From Oreocharis arfaki (taxonomy: Eukaryota; Chordata; Aves; Passeriformes; Paramythiidae), in assembly GCA_013398015.1 (NCBI GenBank), contig VZRR01013400.1:752333-816332 (forward strand): a DNA stretch of 64,000 nucleotides, in the 5' to 3' direction. Shown here piece after piece: positions 37,201 through 50,200 of this stretch. Numbering within the stretch: position 1 is the stretch's first letter; every line of letters begins with the position of its first letter. Under the pieces are notes generated by a model that searched no databases, was not told the DNA's origin, and saw only the letters and a program-made list of their open reading frames with translations. A program made the translations under genes and the position numbers.

Positions 37201-40200
37201 GATGGCATTATTTGCAGTGGAAGTAATAGCAACCAGAAGCATTTCTGCCTACATTATTTTGCAAATGTTTTTATATTATGTTTTGTTAAAGTGTGGAACT
37301 TTATGTGCTTTCCCTTTCTAAGGCATACGTATTGATAGCAATTGATGAGCGAGCTGGTGGTGATAAGTAAACAGAGAGTAGTTATTTGGAAGTAGGTAGT
37401 ATTTAAAAACAACACAACCACAGCAATCACTTGCAAAAGATAGAACAAGACAGAACAAATACTAGTGAAATGTTCCAGGAAATGGAGGAAAGATGAAATT
37501 GGATGTTGGTTTTGTCATTAAAGATGTTGTTTTGAAAAGTCTTTACATGAACGTGCCATTCAGAAAATCTGAAGCTTCTAACTTTTATTACCAATAATAC
37601 TGCCTAATTTACCACCACCATCTGCCTGGCAATTATTGCTGGAAGTTGTGCATCCAAGGCAGATCATTTCACAGAATGACTCCATAGTACATGGGTGCAT
37701 TGTGAGATGGAATGTGTTAGGGAGACTCCCAGGCTAGGAGAGACCTGAATCAAAAATTTTGCCTACACATGTGCACACACAAATATATGCAGGTGTGTGA
37801 ATAGATACACAATATGTCTCTATGTATGCACCTATGCATAATAGCGTAGAATTGAGTCTTATGCCATTCCACTGTGATAGAGTATTGCCGGGTTAGTCCA
37901 ATGTTCCCCTCTTGAGACTTAAATAAACCTCTGTGTTTGAAAAAAATAAAGCAATCTATTTAGAATGTTATTAAAATACTTTCCTTTGCACAAATATTTT
38001 GTATGAACTTGGAGGTATATTTCCTCTAGATATATGTCCTCATGGCCTTCTGCACTTGGAGCTAGACTGCAGCATTTTTAGTGTGACCGATATATCGAAA
38101 GAGATGGTGCAGAAGGGGCTTACATCTGTGGCAAGTCTCAAAGGGATTCAGCCTCCAGAGGCACAAAGGGCCATATGCAACAGTGACAGTACCTGCTGGA
38201 AGACTGCAACATGTCCTCCCTCTAGCACTGGCCCGAAACAGCTGGTGTGGAAAAAGGATGGGCAATGAACACAAGCCAGCCTGTTCCCTGCTGTGCTGTA
38301 GAGCACGGCTAGCTGCCTTCCTTCTTACCCCTGCAGTGAAGAGCAGGATGTTGTGCCACCATGGACTTCATTGAGAGGACAATTTCAGACACTGGGAATT
38401 CACTGCAGCTGCCAGCTGGGAGGAAGGACAGAGATCAGACACTGCTGCACATCCTGCTGTATTCCACAGAGGATACAATCAGAAGGAGAACCACCCTACT
38501 CTTAGGAACTGGAGCATTTGGAGTGAAAGGAAGTCTATGCATTTGATCAAAGCAAAAATGAAATTATTTTGGAATCAAGTGTGAGAAATGTGCTGCTTCT
38601 GTAAATTCCTCTGTTAAAAATCTCAGTAATAACAACAAAAAAATTGATAATGCATGGAGACAATTAATTTATTGTCTCATGTTTTGGACATTGTTCAAGT
38701 GATTATACCACTCAAATGTGATAACCTGATAAGAAGGATCACCAAAGTATTTCAGTTTTCTTATTCATTTGTATCACAGTAAGGGCGAGAGATCTGAGAC
38801 CAGAGAACAGTCCCTCAAGTACTGCAGTGTAGAGTTGCAGTCTGAGCAGGTGAAAGAGTCAAGACTGAAGAAGGCTTTCATTTTATGCATGAGAAACAGA
38901 GCCTCTGCCACAAATTTGGGGTTTCGTGGTGTCTGTGGGGTTTAGATTGCAACCTGGAAAGACACAGAAGTATGTGTTCAGTTATGCAGGAAGCTCTCTA
39001 GCACTGAAAGCAATAAGAACTGCACCACAATATATGATTATCCTTGTTTCCATGAGTTGGTCAAGGATGTAGAGGGCCAAATTAGAAATCAAATTAGGAT
39101 CTACCAGATAATTTAGCAACAACACCAACAACTGCAAAAACCTGATTTCTTCTCTGGGGTTCAGCTAACCCCATTGGGACTGTAAAATGCTGTACAGAAA
39201 TACAAGGCCTCTATGTTAGCTATGATGGGCATTCCTGCCTGGTTAGCCATGTCAGCATGGACATCAGCATAGACAGCATTTCACTCTTCTTGCTGACCCT
39301 CTCTGCAGTTCAAAGCTTGATTTGTAGCTGTGCTGCTAATGTGACACACATCTGCTGCATTGACTTCAGCAGAGAGACTCTAAGAGCCAAATGACAATCA
39401 GACAGAAAAGTGATGCTATAAAGAAACACCAGTAAAAGTCCTGAGGAAAGTCTTTCCCACCTAATATTAAGTGAAGTATTGTCTATGTCAACTGAAATGG
39501 TGCAATCAGAAAAAATCTGTAACAGAATGAAGAAAATTATTCTCTTGTATTCAGAAGAAAGAAAGAAATCAATGTGTGACAAAAAGTCAATCGTAATATC
39601 TAAAATCTGTAACAATTAGTTCTTTAATAGATGACCTTTTGAAGTGCCAAAAAACTATTTTAAGATGGACTTTTTTTTCTTTTTTGATAGATGGACTGCT
39701 TAATAGCACAGAAGCAATCATATAAAGCTACAAGACTGTATTAAAAAAACCCCATTCCTTTTCAAGTCCAACATCAATATCTTATAAATTTGAGGTACTC
39801 TATTTTCATAAAGGATCCTGTGCATCCTGGCATTGTACACAAGCCTAAATATTGCTGTTATATTGAGCCTGAAATCAATGAGGGTACTGTGCTGTAAACA
39901 AAGGAACAATTTAACCCAGTGAGCACAATTAAATTTGTTTCAGTCTGGGATATGAACTGCAGTCTGTGTGAAAATCTTCTCACAGAGCTTCAAACCACAG
40001 TACATCTGTTTCTCTCACCTAGCTTACATGGTTCCAAATGGCAAAGTATTAGCTAAAAACCGAAGAAGAATATTTTTAATACATTATGCTTCCATGCAAT
40101 AATAAAGCTAGATACCATTTTTAGCAATTGAAACCTAGCTATTGACCTACTGTACATGATAACGACTAAAATTTAAATAGAAAATATTAATATTGTTATG

Positions 40201-40589
40201 TCTTTGCAACTGAATATGTAAGAAATCTACTGCATTGAAGATGGAGCTTTTGTCATACAACTCAGAAAATATACCAATAATAACTTTGAATTTAGGTGTT
40301 CATACAGGAGGAATACAGCAGGATCAATACACATAGTCCCAAACTCCACCCTCATTTTGATTCCTAAAATCTTCTCTTCCTTGACATGTAAGTGATATAC
40401 AGAAAATCCTGGGTTTCCTATGGGATTTTTTTTCAGCAATCCTCCTGACTTTCAGAGGATCAAGGTTGTATCCATATGTTCTTGAAATTTTCCCTGCAGT
40501 GTTTTTTTGCAGTCATAAGTGGAAAATGAATTGCAATAGATTTTATAGGAGCATGTGGGTTAAAATTGGCTGAAAGACTATAAACAAAA
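31256..40589. other. Non-coding stretch, no gene recognised
   Basis: About 9.3 kb of AT-rich unique sequence. The longest open frames are 107 codons at 34627-34950 and 105 codons at 36874-37191, and neither resembles a known protein. The segments 34850-35240 and 38000-38550 are richer in GC and carry overlapping open frames, but I cannot assign them. A pyrimidine tract near 36335 is listed separately. Highly diverged transposon relics may be present but are beyond what reading by eye can support. Confidence 0.55.
36335..36395. repeat. Polypyrimidine tract
   Basis: Nearly pure C and T over about 60 bases, with T runs of 8 and 13 and a C run of 6. It is low-complexity DNA. With no exon after it, I do not read it as a splice acceptor. 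Confidence 0.7.
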
Positions 40590-41060
40590 GATTATGATAG
40601 TGACTAGGGGAAAAATATCTAGTAGGGTAATGAAGGGTGCAGATTCAGGATTGTTACTATTTAACATCTTCATTAGCAATCTGGAAGAAAGAATAAACAG
40701 CATGTTAATGAAATGCACAAATGATACTAAATTAGGAAGAGCCACAAATACTAGTGAGGACAGAAACATAATGCAAAAGCCCTAGGGAGAAATGTGGGCA
40801 GGAAATAACAAAGCAAGCCACTACTCACAAAGAACATACTAATGCATTAAATCTAGAGAAGCGTGAATCAATGAGGGAAAATCCACAGAAGCAGTAACAT
40901 TGGAAGAGATTCTGTAAGCAACATATTAGATATGCAGTGCAACGTGACATGCTGGCAATAAAAGCCAATATATTCAGTGCCACATACGCAAAGGCATAAA
41001 GTCATGGATCAAAGAGGCCATAGCTCCTCTAAATGTCTCTCTGCTCACAGAAAATGAAAC
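40590..41060 (+). mobile_element. CR1 LINE fragment with decayed reverse-transcriptase box
   Basis: A plus-strand frame reads LLLFNIFISNLEERINSM, followed by DTKLGRATNTSEDRNIMQ. This matches the CR1 ORF2 segment around the catalytic centre of the reverse transcriptase. The conserved Asp-Asp box, normally FADD before TKLG, is changed here to CTND, so one catalytic aspartate is lost. A stop follows at 40783. Further similarity continues to about 41060, with words such as AATAAAAGCCAATAT and GGATCAAAGAGGCCATAG. This copy is old and inactive. The left edge is uncertain. It could belong to the same ancient insertion as the CR1-like block near 42.2 kb, but that is inference. Confidence 0.82.
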
Positions 41061-42144
41061 ATTCTGTTATGAGAACACAAGAGTCTTGATACTGAAGAGG
41101 ACCCCCAAGTCAGCATAGCTATGCTCACTCATAATAGTAGGTGTTTTGGTTAAAAAAATTCTGCAAGAAAGAACAGGGAAGAAGTGATATATAAATGCAT
41201 GGAAAGTCTCTGATGAGGATTAAGTGGAAGACGGGTTAATGGCAGGAAAAGTAACTGGCTATACTCTGAAAAGATTTTTTAAACTTTTATTCAGATCAAC
41301 CACATTTTCTTCTGTAATGAAAGCTAGCAGATGACAAGCTGGCACGTGACTTGTAAAAGGAAAATCATCCACACTTTCCTATTGGTAAAATATTTTTCCC
41401 CACCCATCACCTATATAAAAATTGAAGGAAAGGAACTTATTGTGAAAAAATTGGGATCAATACGGTTCCTCATGCTGTGTTAAACTTATACTTGGAATCA
41501 GCAGAAAATTGCTTGCCTTTTTTGTTTTTGTTTTGGGGTGTTTTTTGGTTTTTTTTTGAGAGGTAATTAGGCCTCTCAAAAAGGGAGAGAAAGAAAGGTT
41601 AAAGTCCATTCTCATTTTTCTGGTGAGTTCTTTTTTAACAGGACTTAAGTCTGTATGTTGCATGGGTAGACTTTTTACTTTTTGAACAAGCAAAATGTCC
41701 TCTTTTGGCAAGATGGAGGTATATAAAGAAAAGGAAAAAAATACAAAAACCAACAACCAAAGTAGTTGTGGCATTGATCTAATCCATGCTACATTTATGC
41801 TTTTGATGCTGCATGCATTCTAATTCTATTGTCCTTTCCTACAACTCATCCAGAATGTAGTAAAATTGTAACTAAGTATACTCTGTTAAATTATACAGTA
41901 AACAGTACAATGACAATGAAACTATAACTGAGTAAAGCTCCTTGATCCTGGGAGCAATGCTGCTTCTACAAATGGAGAGATTGGATAGATTAATATTCTT
42001 CAGTTTGTAAAAATGAGAAGGCATGGTTACAATTTTTTTTTTATGCACATTCATATAAATACACTCATTAATATGAACAATATGGAAGAGTGATTAATCA
42101 CTCCTCATTCTTTTCCTTCTCGCAATAAAAGTATGCAAGAGTAG
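41061..42144. other. Non-coding stretch with T/G-rich tract
   Basis: No gene or confident element. A 105-codon minus-strand frame at 41457-41774 runs over the T/G tract and looks composition-driven. The sequence could contain more of the flanking old CR1 insertion, but I could not trace it. Confidence 0.5.
41516..41558. repeat. T/G-rich low-complexity tract
   Basis: Runs of T broken by G, with a GGGG and a run of eight or more T residues on the plus strand. It resembles the reverse complement of the A/C tracts at 8592 and 15357. Confidence 0.75.
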
Positions 42145-42358
42145 AAAATGAAAAGATCAGCCAGCTGGTGTAAACCAGAGAGAAGTGTTGTTCCACAGGA
42201 TGCATAATTAAGCCAGAGGACTCATTACCAGAGGATGATGCAAAAAGAGGCCAGAGATATCATGAAAGATAGGGGTATGGAGGGATATTGAGAAGAAAGT
42301 TTCACAGGAAAATTGTTGCTTTGAAAGTCCCTAGACTTCAGTTTACCGGGGCTATACA
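42145..42358 (+). repeat. 214-bp duplicated block, copy 1 (CR1-like)
   Basis: This block recurs at 42370-42583 with no difference that I can see over 214 bases. It ends at an undetermined base at 42359. Its content, including GGATGCATAATTAAGCC and GGACTCATTACCAGAGG, resembles the 3' part of an ancient CR1/L3-type LINE, read on the plus strand; that family call is from memory and tentative. Perfect identity beside a single n suggests an unmerged contig overlap rather than biology. Confidence 0.9.
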
Positions 42359-42359
42359 N
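42359..42359. other. Single undetermined base at the duplication junction
   Basis: A lone n follows copy 1 and is followed by ten bases (GGAATAGTGT) before copy 2. Single-n marks are typical where an assembler joined sequences without resolving their overlap. Confidence 0.95.
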
Positions 42360-42369
42360 GGAATAGTGT

Positions 42370-42583
42370 AAAATGAAAAGATCAGCCAGCTGGTGTAAAC
42401 CAGAGAGAAGTGTTGTTCCACAGGATGCATAATTAAGCCAGAGGACTCATTACCAGAGGATGATGCAAAAAGAGGCCAGAGATATCATGAAAGATAGGGG
42501 TATGGAGGGATATTGAGAAGAAAGTTTCACAGGAAAATTGTTGCTTTGAAAGTCCCTAGACTTCAGTTTACCGGGGCTATACA
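42370..42583 (+). repeat. 214-bp duplicated block, copy 2 (CR1-like)
   Basis: Identical by eye to 42145-42358 with an offset of 225 bases. After this copy the sequence runs on without interruption into ATTCAAAGCTTAGG, whereas copy 1 stops at the n. The real genome may hold only one copy. Confidence 0.9.
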
Positions 42584-45500
42584 TTCAAAGCTTAGGGGTC
42601 ACTGTGCACACTTGCTGCCTTATGCTATTCCATATGTGTTTCTACCCACACACCAGGTATGCTACAGGCTATTAAGTTGACCCAATGAAGTCTTTTTTAG
42701 GCTAAAAGTTATTACTGAGCAATAATAATCACAATCACAATGAAATATCCTGTGAAGGCACTTTAAACAAAAAAAGTGCAATGGGGGGAATTTTGAAAAC
42801 CTGCGCATGCACACACACAACAAGGGCTGGGAAAACAGCAGAACTAGGAATGATGAATGCTTTTTGGAGGAAGTGTAGTGTTATTTGGGTGCTGTCTTAC
42901 AAACTGCTGTTTTGCCATCAGGACCTGCAGTAGGGTGCAAACACTAAAGTCTCTGATCAACTAAGAAACAGTTCTGTGCATTGGAAAATAACCTAAGTGC
43001 CAAAGTACTTAAAAAATTTAGTCTTCAGGGACTTTTCTCTACAGCAGAAAGGTATAGGATGTATTGTATAGGACTGTTAATAAAATTTTGTGGTTAATAA
43101 AACACTTTTGTGTGTTTTAAGGGTGTTGTATAGTGACACATTTGTTCCGTACACACCTTGGTCTAGTCCAAGCAAAATTAAGCTTGTTTAAAAAGGTAGT
43201 GTGGAACTGGGTTGTACCAAGCCTTAAGTGGTGGGAAGGGCCTTGCTTGGAAAAGATAAAATCCAGCAGATGCTCTTGTGTGTGCATGATTGGTTCTGTA
43301 ACTTGCTGTGGGTTTGCTAGATTTATGCATCTGTCTAGCTTCCTTATGGTAGATGGAAGGGAATGTGACTCTCACACTCCATGAGTGAAAAAGCATGACA
43401 TTATATCTAAGGAGTGTTAGACTTATTTGCTCAGGTCTTCTTTTCCTGCTTCAACACCTTGCAGATGTTGAAAGCTTTGTTAAAACAGTTGGTTTTGGTG
43501 GGTTAAATATATATTTCAGTTCTTTTTGTCAGGTGAGGAGAATAATTTTAGGTTTAGAGGCTTTTATAAGGAAAGAAATAGCAGATATCTAAAAATAAGT
43601 AAAAGACTATGCATGACATATAGTGTATGGTAAGCGTGATCTCAGAGGGAAGATTAAGAAAGATGTCATAAATTGCAGGCTCTCTCTTGTTAATAATAGC
43701 TTAGAGATATTACTGAGACATGAAATGGTTTATTTAATTATTAAAGCTATTTGGATTGACACGGCTTTTGTCAGAATGTAATGTATTTAATGTAATGTAA
43801 TGTAAAAATGTATTAATAAAATATCTGCTTTCTATGAGAGGGTGAACTTTTCTTCTTTTATGTGGACTCCATTAACTCAGTTGAATTACTTTTTCATAAT
43901 ATTTTCATAATGTATTTAGCTGGTAATTATGTTTATTACTCCTGTAAAGGATGAAGAAGAGTATGCGGGAGAAGAAAATATAGTAATTTTGTTATCAGAT
44001 TTACTGCAGCCTTTTGGGGAGCTATATCCCTACCTGTACCTGCACAGGTGTTTCCTGAAGAATATTGGTCCCTTATCAAGAGTGTATTTCAGACTGCAAG
44101 TATATGATAGTACTCTCTTTTTTGTAGGAGGATCCACTCAGTTTGATTCCCATCCCAGAAAAACATCCTCCTTAGCTCTGGTTGTGGGCTGGCACTTGTA
44201 ACAAAGACCTACTAACAAAGAAAAGAGACATAGTCAATAAAAATGTGTGTATCACCGAAGCCACAGACAGGCATGTTTGGGGAAGAGAAGATGCTAATTC
44301 GTATGTGTGTAAGTTCACCTGTTAAGTAAATAAAACCAAATAATATCAAACAAGGCTATTTGTACCAAATTCCTTCTGATAACTGATCAGCTTTAAAAAT
44401 TCACTGAAAGTTTATTAAGAATTTGTCCCACATGGACAATTATGCTCTTCATGGTAAGACATTTCAGCTTGGTATTCTACCATTTTGTGTCTGAAACTCA
44501 TTGCTTTTGTCTCCTTTCCAGTTCTTCTGCTCAAAATGACTGATTTCTCTTTCTAGGCTACATCTGACTCCAGCTGGTTCCTCTGGAAAACAAAGTGCAG
44601 AGATGATGGTGCTTGTCTTCACAGGGGCAACACAAGCCTGGCAGACTGGTAGTTAATGGTGCTGGGAATGGAGAACTAGAGTAACTTCTCTACTTTCTGA
44701 GCCTAAGCTGTCCCAAAATATTTACCCTGTTCATGGCTGGGAGACAGTTTCAACATGTGACTCAACTAAAAAGAAGCTCTCTAATATAGTAATTATTTTT
44801 TTCTCTGTGGCTGAGATTGCTGCAACACACAGGCTCCTTGGCCGAAGCCAAATTTTTAATACAGCGATAAAGAATATTTTGCAGTTACCAGTTATTTTAA
44901 TCTTTTTCTGTATTCAGTTTTGGCCAACAAGTCTTGGCACCGGCCATGAGCTGTAGATCATAGTAGGTCCTGATTTCTCAGCTCCCTGAAATGTTAAAGA
45001 ATTATGCCAAAAATAGATGAATGCTTCTTTACTGCACCCCCATGTCCTTTTCTGCTCAAGTAAGGAGCAGAAGATGGGCACACTTACATGCTCTGTATTT
45101 GCCACTGAGTTGGGACTATTGCAGTGTAGCATACCACTTTAACCATAACAGCAGCCACTGCTTTTTAATATAATAAATATATCAATAATATTCTAGAGTA
45201 CATTTAGGCTAAACTTAACAGGTAAATGGAAAGAAAAAACACCCTGGGAACTAACAGTAGAGGACAGAAAACCAGATTTTTGCTGTATTAGCTGAATGTC
45301 GATTTTTCTTCTGGCACTCAATGTTTTGCTATGATTTCTTGGCATTCAGCACAGCTCCCTAGAGTATCCCAAGTGCAATGCTTGATACTTGCCAGGTAGG
45401 ATCCAAATGATGCTGAAGTGTGAATACTTTTATGTGGATGTATAGGTCTGTTAAGCTGTCAGTGTAATTATCATATTTATTTAAAACATTTCAACCTGCT

Positions 45501-47143
45501 TGAGAAATTAAAGTTACAAAATATAATATAATAGAATTTTAATTTACTGTGGTGCTTTTTTTTTTACATTGCATTGGTTGTGTAAAGTATCCACATGTCC
45601 ATGATAACCCCATGTTTTGTGCTTTGCTCTGAAATTGAATTTGTGTATTAAGCTTTACAGTAGGAGAAGATTCAAGAGTTCATTTCTTAAGGCTCGATAC
45701 TGTACTTGGGCATTACTTTATATCCCTTTGGTAAACACATATTCAGTACCCTTTATTGTCCTTGGGAATTATGCATAGCTGTGAATGGGAGGACTGATAA
45801 GCACAAGCATTAGAAACACATTATCTTGAAGTTTTGCATATGTTTTGGAAATTTATACTCTACTGCACGTGTGAAATAATGGATTTTAGATAGCTTATCA
45901 ACAAAAATAAAGTAGTCCATAGATGAAGAATTAATAGTTTTCAAGCATTTTAGTTTGTCTGAAGTGATGACATGAGAATATCTCTGAATTTTTAAAACCC
46001 CCCTGCCAGGAAGTAGACACACTAAAGTGTTCAGATAACAGCTTCCTATAGCTACAAGTTGTAAGTGTATGAGTAAAGAAACACAAGCGTGTTTCTATCA
46101 CATTGCTGGAATAGAAATATATAATATTGATAAATTGTATGTACATTCCTAATCTCTAGGAAAATTATTCTACCCGTTACCAATCTTCAGATCTGTAACA
46201 AAACATAAATCACTCTTCTGAATTATATCTACGCATGTGCAGTATTCATTGAGGTTTAATCAAAATTTAGCAAAAAATTAGTTCAAAAAGGTTTTTGTTT
46301 GAGATGATCAGGATTGTTATTTCATGTCAGCTGAGTGAGTCTGCAAAAGACTCAACTTTGGCTCATTTAGAGGGCAGTACTGAAGGAGACATTGCGTTGG
46401 CTTCAGAGGACAGAGGCATATGCTTGAAAATAAGCACTGACCAGGGTATCATATTTCCTCTAAAAAGAACTATGTATTTTCAGTCTATTAAGTGATGTAA
46501 CTCCATTGCAATCTATATCCTGTTTTGTGTATTTAGTTTAATAAAATGTAATATAGTGCATACATACAATTAAAGAATCTGACATTTGATTTTTTTTAAT
46601 ATTATAGTGAATTAAATAATATTATATTATAGCAAGAAGTTTAGTTTACCATCTTGCATAGGAATTGTTATGTGAGTAATCATATGATGCTATGAAACAC
46701 AAAAGGACATAAGAAATTTATTCTGGTGTGTGTACATATGAAATAAGCTTCCTTGTTACAGATACCTAGAGTGCATAGAAACAAAATTATCTCTCCAGGA
46801 AAAAACTTGCTTTTCTTTCACTTGTACAAATTCAGAGTTCAGTTTACAAATACATAATTTTCCAGAAGATGATGTATAAATCCTCTGTTTCTAATGCTCT
46901 TGTATTACTAAAGGCAATCATTATCAGGACAGAGAGACAAACTCTGTTAATGTAAATCAGGTAAATATCCTGCTTATCCATCTTGAATAATAAATAATGT
47001 AAAACCGGCACCTAGGAAGAGTCCTCTGGGTAACATCCACTCCTACAACTCATTTGGCCAAATCCTTTTTTCTAGTAGGAAAAAGCACCTTTCAGTGTTT
47101 TAATTAAGAATTACCTATATATTACAGTCTTCAACTTAGTATA
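42584..47143. other. Non-coding stretch, no gene recognised
   Basis: AT-rich sequence with open frames up to 90 codons and no recognised domain. The first few hundred bases may continue the old CR1-like element. A short inverted repeat TAAAACAC/GTGTTTTA lies near 43100, and a short ATGTA-type repeat lies at about 43780-43806. No exon, RNA gene or clear transposon was found. Confidence 0.55.
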
Positions 47144-47215
47144 CAGGGAGTTGGAATTAGAAGATCTTGAAGGTCTTTTCCAATCCAAACCACTCTGTGA
47201 TCTATTCTATGATCT
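47144..47215 (+). mobile_element. CR1 LINE, extreme 3' end
   Basis: The stretch GTTGGAATTAGAAGATCTTG, then AAGGTCTTTTCCAATCCAAA and TCTATTCTATGATCT, matches the terminal 70 or so bases of avian CR1 in forward orientation. The last bases are the short tandem repeat with which CR1 elements end instead of poly-A. It is severely 5'-truncated and moderately diverged. Confidence 0.88.
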
Positions 47216-50200
47216 AAGTACATGAAGAAATTGTCAAGTACGTCATCTAAATGTTGTTTGTTTTTCTTTCTTTCCAGAGGGACCAAAGGAAACATAAGAA
47301 ATAGCTACTCATGCACAAAAAAAAATCCCTGTGTTTGTGATGGAGACAGAGGTATCTGTGAAATATAACCAGATGAATATTAATGTTATTAAATAAAAGT
47401 ACAATATGGGGGATTTGCACTAAAAAGAAACACAGAAAAATAAAAACATGAAGAAGAAAAGGAGAAATCTACACAGGCTATTAATAGCACTTATAAATTA
47501 ATTTTGGTACTTGCTGAACCTCAGATCTCACAAACACTTGTGTCAGTAAATGTAACATTATGGAGTCCTATAAGCTGACAGACAGTTTTTCCTGGCTACA
47601 GTTATTCCCATGAATACATGTAAACTGGATGAGGAGGACCCAATCTCCACTAAAATCAGTAAGAAAACTCTTGCTGACAGCAAAACTTCTATATGGAAAG
47701 TGAATTAGAAAATCTTCCATATGAAGTAATTAATGCCATAAACATGAAGTAGAGCAGATTGAATTATCTGTAGCACAACTCTGTAGAGAATTAAAACTTT
47801 TTGAAGATAACCTCCAATGGCGGGATCCTTAAAGGATAACTTTCAGGTCCTAAAATCCATTTAACAGAAAATGGCACTACAAGGTATCACATGATAGCAT
47901 CTTCTGTATTACAATAGGAAATGAATTAAGTGGTGATTAATTAATTACAAGCATAACAGATGATAGCAATATCTTTAATCAGAAGTGATTACATTATACC
48001 AAGATCACATAACATAGTAAAGATATGTATTTGAATAAATAATACCAGCTAACATGCACCATTTAATTTATCTGCTAAACAGAGAAACACAAAGTGGCTG
48101 AGGAAGTATCCTTTCCTTTTTTTCTTTTTCCCTGGAGAAATATGATAAAAATGGGTAAATATTAAAGGGTCATAAGCTGAACATCTGAATTTCGTCATAC
48201 CTATGCTCTTCACCAGTTACTCTTATTTTTTGGAAGTTATGTTAGGGTATAAAGCTCTCTTTTTCATGTCAAATATGTTTTTTTTGGTTTCAAGTTGTAG
48301 TTCAAATTGCTTTTGTGCAATCTGAACAGAGAAAATTTTTTTTTTTGAAAACCCATCTTTTACTAAAATTTGGAATGCAATAAATGTGGGAAGTTGTATT
48401 TATAACTACAATTTTCATAGGGAATGAAAACCCCAAGTGAAGGAATTTAATTTTGAGTTTGCAGGTTTTTTAAGATACTTAATCAATATTTATTTGGGGG
48501 TTTGTTGAATTCCTTTCCTCTACACAGATTTGTAAAATTCATTTGACTGGAAAATCATAAAACTGTGTATCATTCCTGGTTTAGGTCATTCTCAGCACCT
48601 TGCAACCATAAGATCTTTTCTTGCCTTAGCAGTTCAGCCTAATTACTGACTTTGGTACAAGACTTCTTTTAGAAATTTGCCCCAGATGATATTTATAGGA
48701 AATTAGGATGATTTCCAGCCAGTACAAATTTCAGAATGGCAGGACTGAGTAAGTCCTTATTCCTCCCAATTAATCTTTTCTTAAAAATTTCCAGATAATT
48801 ACATACAAAAGGCATTTTAAACCTGTAAAGATTTGGTGTCTTTAAGCAGGCTCAAATTGCACATCCCAGGAGAAACATCTAAAATCACTTTTGAAAAATT
48901 TAGGTCAGTATATAATTAGAGCCCCAAGTTACCCGAGAGTATCAAATTTGAGCTGTGTAATGTTAGACACATGCCTTGACAGTTTGGCTACATTCAGTGG
49001 TAGTTTGAACTTTCAAATGCATGCCTGTGAAAATAGCGGGGAAAATAAACTCCTAAAAATCACAGGAGACTACCTTTCATTTTTTTTCCCCTTTTGAGCA
49101 ACTACAGCAAAGAGCTTTAACTAAATATATTTATAGTAAATTTTGTGATCCTGGTACTTTCATGCTGAAGTACAAACTTGTCATAGTATCCTCCAAGTGT
49201 GAAACTGTAACTGAGAAACTAAAAGAGTAGGGTACTTCTCTACTCATGTTTCTGTTTAGAATTCACAGTACGAAGTGGAGAAGCAAAAAAACACGAACAA
49301 ATTTTTTGCCAGCCCCTGGAGATAAATTCATTGTTTGTTTGACTGGAGAAGGACTGTTATGGCATTGGTTTGTCCTACTGCCACCCCTAAAACCCAGGGA
49401 CTCTGGGACTTGTCACGCCTGGAAGACAGAGATCATCAAAAAATGACTTTGGTTTGACAGTCTACCTATTCAGCCATCTTACTCTTTTGACCCTGCCTCA
49501 AGTGCATGCTCCTTGCAAATAGTTAGAAAAACCTGGCAGCTTAAATTCTTATTTTAATCCTGCTTGGGATTTCTATGAAGACCTAAGGCACTGCTGCCAA
49601 CTTGGTCTAACAGGCATATTGTTAATCTGCAGTCTGAGAAGTGTAATTTCTACTTCTTCCTCTGCCACATGATGGGAAAGTTTTATGTTTCAGATCCTGT
49701 TTTTGCAGAAATGGAAGGCAGTGAAACTTATTTACTCCTCAAACCGCTGCAAATTTATCAGTAAGTGTGAACAAAAATGTTCTGTGACAGGAATAGAGTG
49801 TGTTTCCTATTGATACCTGTATTGGAGTGAGGTTTAGTTTTGTCTGACAAGAAGTAAATGCTGAAAGTAGTTTTATTTTATTTAGATGCAGTTATAACAT
49901 CTCTCCCAAGTGCAAATCAAATAAGGGTTGAATTCATACTTTATCTTTTCCTTAACATGGGCACCAAGAAACTCTCTCCACTATGTAATTTCTCATTATC
50001 TACACCACTGGTAGAAGTGAGTCATCCATGGCACATCTTTCCCTCTGGAAAAAAGTATGTAAATCTGGCCAGCTCTTTTAAAACCTTCTGGAAGGACTCT
50101 ACTCAATTTCTCTACAGAAATCTCAAATCTGTAAGGAACTGGGCAAACAAATACAGGGAAAACACCATCCCTGATATGTAGCCATTGAATTTAAGATACA

